Shown here piece by piece: positions 5,450 to 7,825 of a DNA stretch of 7,825 bases. The notes under the pieces are model-generated. The model was not told where the DNA came from and did no database searches. It saw only the letters and a list, made by a program, of their open reading frames with translations. Position numbers and translations under genes: made by a program. The stretch spans positions 1-7,825 of the forward strand of contig JAQYWI010000229.1 of the NCBI GenBank assembly GCA_030145015.1, read 5' to 3'. The DNA comes from Desulfobacterales bacterium (GTDB taxonomy: Bacteria; Desulfobacterota; Desulfobacteria; Desulfobacterales; JAHEIW01). Each line of letters begins with the position of its first letter. Positions within the stretch are counted from its first letter, which is position 1.

Positions 5450-7825
5450 TCAGCTGTCAGAAGCACGTAAACTTTCGTGATGCTTTAGCAATAAAGAAAG
5501 TTTTAGCAACAGGGCCCTGTCATCTGCAAGCGCCGCTTCTACACCATATTTTTCCATAAAAAAAACAAGGTCCATACCCAGGGCGATTCTGAGTACAGCA
5601 AAATTACCCAATTCGACCGGCTGTCCGATCAAAAAAGAACGTTGCAAAACGGCTTTTTCTGCATGACTGAGCCTAATGTCAGCGGGAAAGCGGCAACGCA
5701 TATCTTCGTAGAGCCAATAATATAAACTTTTCAGGACTTTTAAGGGCAATACGTCACCCTTTGATAATAATTTTAGGGAAATAATTGTATTTCTTTCTCC
5801 GACGGCCCCGGCCTGAGTTTCTCCGCCGTTTAAAACTTCCAACTGCGGATATTGCGCAACCAATTTCAAAATCGCGTCTACCCAGTTTTGAATCAATTGA
5901 TTGCGCGTCTGATCTTCAATATGGCGATAGTTTTCCCAGTTGGTCAACGCGCTGGTCCAGCGCATCATCAATCCCCAGTTCATCCAGCCGGGCAGATAGG
6001 GCCGGATCATCTCCATATCCCCGGAAACATCATACGGATTAATAAATTTTCCAAGCGCGGGAAGAAAATTTATAAAACTATTGGCAGTCAGCGATCCAGT
6101 TAGCCGGTGAGGCACAATGACGGCTCCGCTAAACGGAGGGCCTTCTTCAAACTTCGAACCCGTAATCATGACCATATAACCATGTTGTAAATAGTTACGC
6201 GTACGACTAATATCGGTTCGGCTCTGACAGCTGTCTATCGTAACCAGCAGTCGTCCTGAATATTTTGCTCTCAAGCGTTCGACTTCATCAATTACATCCA
6301 TTCGGCGACCCAGTTTGGATGAATCCACAATATGCAACAGCGCCAGGGTTCCTGGTTTTGACAGGCTATTGTGCACATGCTTTATCCATACATCCTGGTT
6401 TGGCGTCTGCTGACCGGTTAAATGATGGTGTTGTGATATGGTTATCACTTTGACATTATCACCAATGCCGATCAATCTGTCCGCGGAATCAACTTTCTCC
6501 CCACAAGGTGTTAAGGATGAGTAATATAGACCATTTGCCGCGGTGGCTGAATGAGCTCCTATCTCGCCGGCACCGGTGACAATACTCACTATTTTATCAC
6601 CGTCTCCTGTATAGGCCTTCGAAATCAGCAACGGGATGTATTCTGCATCTGTGCCGCAAGATACGGTTATGATGCTGTCTTTTGAATCAATTGTCAGTAT
6701 GCGCCGCATCCGATCATGAACCTGTTGCATACATTCCGGAAATGAAACCTTAGCGGCGCGGATATCCCTGTATAGGTCATTAACATATTTATAGTTGTCT
6801 GCGGATATAAAAGAGCCGCTGCAGCTCGACCGGGATACTAAATTCTTCGAAGCAGGTTTGGGCGCGATTTGAATATAGTTCAATCCCTGCTCGTCTAGTT
6901 GCAGACGATCATCTCCGCCGGAAATCAATATTTTTGAAAGGCTGGATGATAAAATTTTGCCTAATGATTCTATTATATCCAGTATTTTCTTTATGGATTC
7001 GCGTGTCAGTTTAGGGCCGGTTATAAATCTGATAAACGCAGGGTAGTTTTTTATGCTGGAATAATTGACCAGGATTTGCCCATCTTTCTGCATGCATTCA
7101 TATAACCGGACAGTCAATTTTTCTAACTCGGCTTTATCCTTCTGCGAGCACTGGTCGATATTGCCTAACTTGCGCAGATGCCCGGGTACGTACCAAAAAC
7201 ACAGGTTCCAGAAATCAGGCTGATCGTCATAGAGCCAAAAACAAGGCCGCGCCTGTATCATATCAACAGCTTCGGCCGTCTTTGCAAACCGTCTCTCCAC
7301 CTCTCGGGCAAAATAATCCTTTCCCCTCATTTTCCACATCAACCAAAATTTAAAAGCATCACCGCGACGCCCACACTGCGGAGTCTTTTCTCCTAAATGA
7401 TAGGTTTGTATTTCCTGACTGCCATGAAACAAATAAGACCCATCAAATACAAAACTGTTTTTTAAATGCGAACCATTTTTGACCAGCAAAGCCGCACATA
7501 GAAGCGGAGACCGCATGGCCTTGTGCAAATCCCAGGCTATGGAATCCGCTCGCTGGAGCCCTTCTATCATTTCTCTTCTTTTATTTGACATGAGAACAGC
7601 GCCGCCCCAGGCCGCGTCTGCATGCAGCCAAATTTTGCGGGAAGATAAAATGTTTTTTATTTCAGTTTGCGGATCAAAAGCGCCTAAAACCGTCGTGCCC
7701 ATTGTCATGTTGACAAAAAAGGGCCTTTCTCCTTGATCTTGTGCGGCTTCAATTTTTTGTCTCAAATCGTCGGGGACCATTCGTCCATGCCGGTCACATT
7801 TAATCTTGCGGACTGATTTTGCGCC
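5450..7825 (-). CDS. Two-module PLP enzyme: GAD/CSAD-like decarboxylase fused to an aminotransferase-like domain (5' end beyond window)
   Basis: The frame is open to the right edge, giving 791 visible residues. The first, GAKSVRKIKCDRHGRM, already belong to the decarboxylase, so the ATG at 7778-7780 is internal. Residues about 1-290 match group II PLP decarboxylases (glutamate, cysteine-sulfinate): FFVNMTMGTTVLGAFDP (36-52), HADAAWGG (68-75) with the PLP-binding Asp70, catalytic Lys102 in AWDLHKAM, the loop YLFHGSQEIQTYHLGEK followed by QCGRRGD (150-156), FWLMWKMRG, and NLCFWYVPGHLR (207-218). A second fold-type-I PLP module fills about 300-791: SCGTDAE (389-395), IDSCQSR (530-536) with likely PLP-binding Asp531, presumed Schiff-base Lys558 in TGSKFEEGPPFSGA, and a C-terminal LIGQPVELGNFAVLRIALG (732-750). 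No ATG with a ribosome site lies at the junction. About 230-250 N-terminal residues should lie outside the window. The first module should decarboxylate an acidic amino acid; the second module's function is not recognised. Confidence 0.88.
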   Translation of the reverse strand, partial: GAKSVRKIKCDRHGRMVPDDLRQKIEAAQDQGERPFFVNMTMGTTVLGAFDPQTEIKNILSSRKIWLHADAAWGGAVLMSNKRREMIEGLQRADSIAWDLHKAMRSPLLCAALLVKNGSHLKNSFVFDGSYLFHGSQEIQTYHLGEKTPQCGRRGDAFKFWLMWKMRGKDYFAREVERRFAKTAEAVDMIQARPCFWLYDDQPDFWNLCFWYVPGHLRKLGNIDQCSQKDKAELEKLTVRLYECMQKDGQILVNYSSIKNYPAFIRFITGPKLTRESIKKILDIIESLGKILSSSLSKILISGGDDRLQLDEQGLNYIQIAPKPASKNLVSRSSCSGSFISADNYKYVNDLYRDIRAAKVSFPECMQQVHDRMRRILTIDSKDSIITVSCGTDAEYIPLLISKAYTGDGDKIVSIVTGAGEIGAHSATAANGLYYSSLTPCGEKVDSADRLIGIGDNVKVITISQHHHLTGQQTPNQDVWIKHVHNSLSKPGTLALLHIVDSSKLGRRMDVIDEVERLRAKYSGRLLVTIDSCQSRTDISRTRNYLQHGYMVMITGSKFEEGPPFSGAVIVPHRLTGSLTANSFINFLPALGKFINPYDVSGDMEMIRPYLPGWMNWGLMMRWTSALTNWENYRHIEDQTRNQLIQNWVDAILKLVAQYPQLEVLNGGETQAGAVGERNTIISLKLLSKGDVLPLKVLKSLYYWLYEDMRCRFPADIRLSHAEKAVLQRSFLIGQPVELGNFAVLRIALGMDLVFFMEKYGVEAALADDRALLLKLSLLLKHHESLRASDS

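Noticed and set aside
5281..5559. 92-codon plus-strand frame across the gntR leader
   Set aside because: It overlaps both flanking minus-strand genes and the gntR promoter; no family resemblance.
7778..7780. ATG as the start of the PLP-enzyme gene
   Set aside because: The frame stays open to the window edge, and the 15 codons before it encode the conserved KCDRHGRM decarboxylase segment, so this Met is internal.
1..7825. tRNA or rRNA genes, or a transposase
   Set aside because: No cloverleaf or rRNA-like segments were seen and no open frame shows transposase motifs.

Overview
All recognisable genes in this 7.8-kb window lie on the minus strand, so transcription runs from right to left. The layout and protein features (a five-component branched-chain amino acid/amide-type ABC transporter, a Tat-exported binding protein, an FCD-type GntR regulator) fit a Gram-negative proteobacterium. 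A sulfate-reducing deltaproteobacterium (Desulfobacterota) is my best guess, but this rests on general resemblance and no phylogenetic marker is present.

In transcription order: (1) A very large PLP-enzyme gene (7825 down to 5450, 5' end outside the window) encodes two different fold-type-I PLP modules in one reading frame. The first is the C-terminal two thirds of a glutamate/cysteine-sulfinate decarboxylase-like enzyme. The second is an aminotransferase-like domain of unrecognised function with its own lysine. (2) A 146-bp AT-rich gap holds a good sigma70-type promoter with an overlapping 17-bp palindrome. (3) A GntR/FCD regulator follows (5303-4644). (4) A 381-bp gap holds a weak hairpin after the regulator, a roughly 150-bp fold-back element with 21-bp terminal inverted repeats, a plausible promoter, and a strong Shine-Dalgarno sequence. 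(5) A compact transporter operon follows: Tat-exported binding protein (4262-2973), a 13-bp-stem hairpin, then livH, livM, livG and the start of livF, which is cut by the left edge.

How the parts may work together is inference. The transporter would import an amino acid, a short amide or a related carboxylate. The GntR protein would sense a carboxylate ligand and control itself and perhaps the transporter. The double PLP enzyme would decarboxylate an acidic amino acid and possibly carry out a second PLP step. No substrate can be read from the sequence.

The most unusual item is the double-PLP protein. The next most interesting is the fold-back element between regulator and transporter. The transporter genes are ordinary members of their families.
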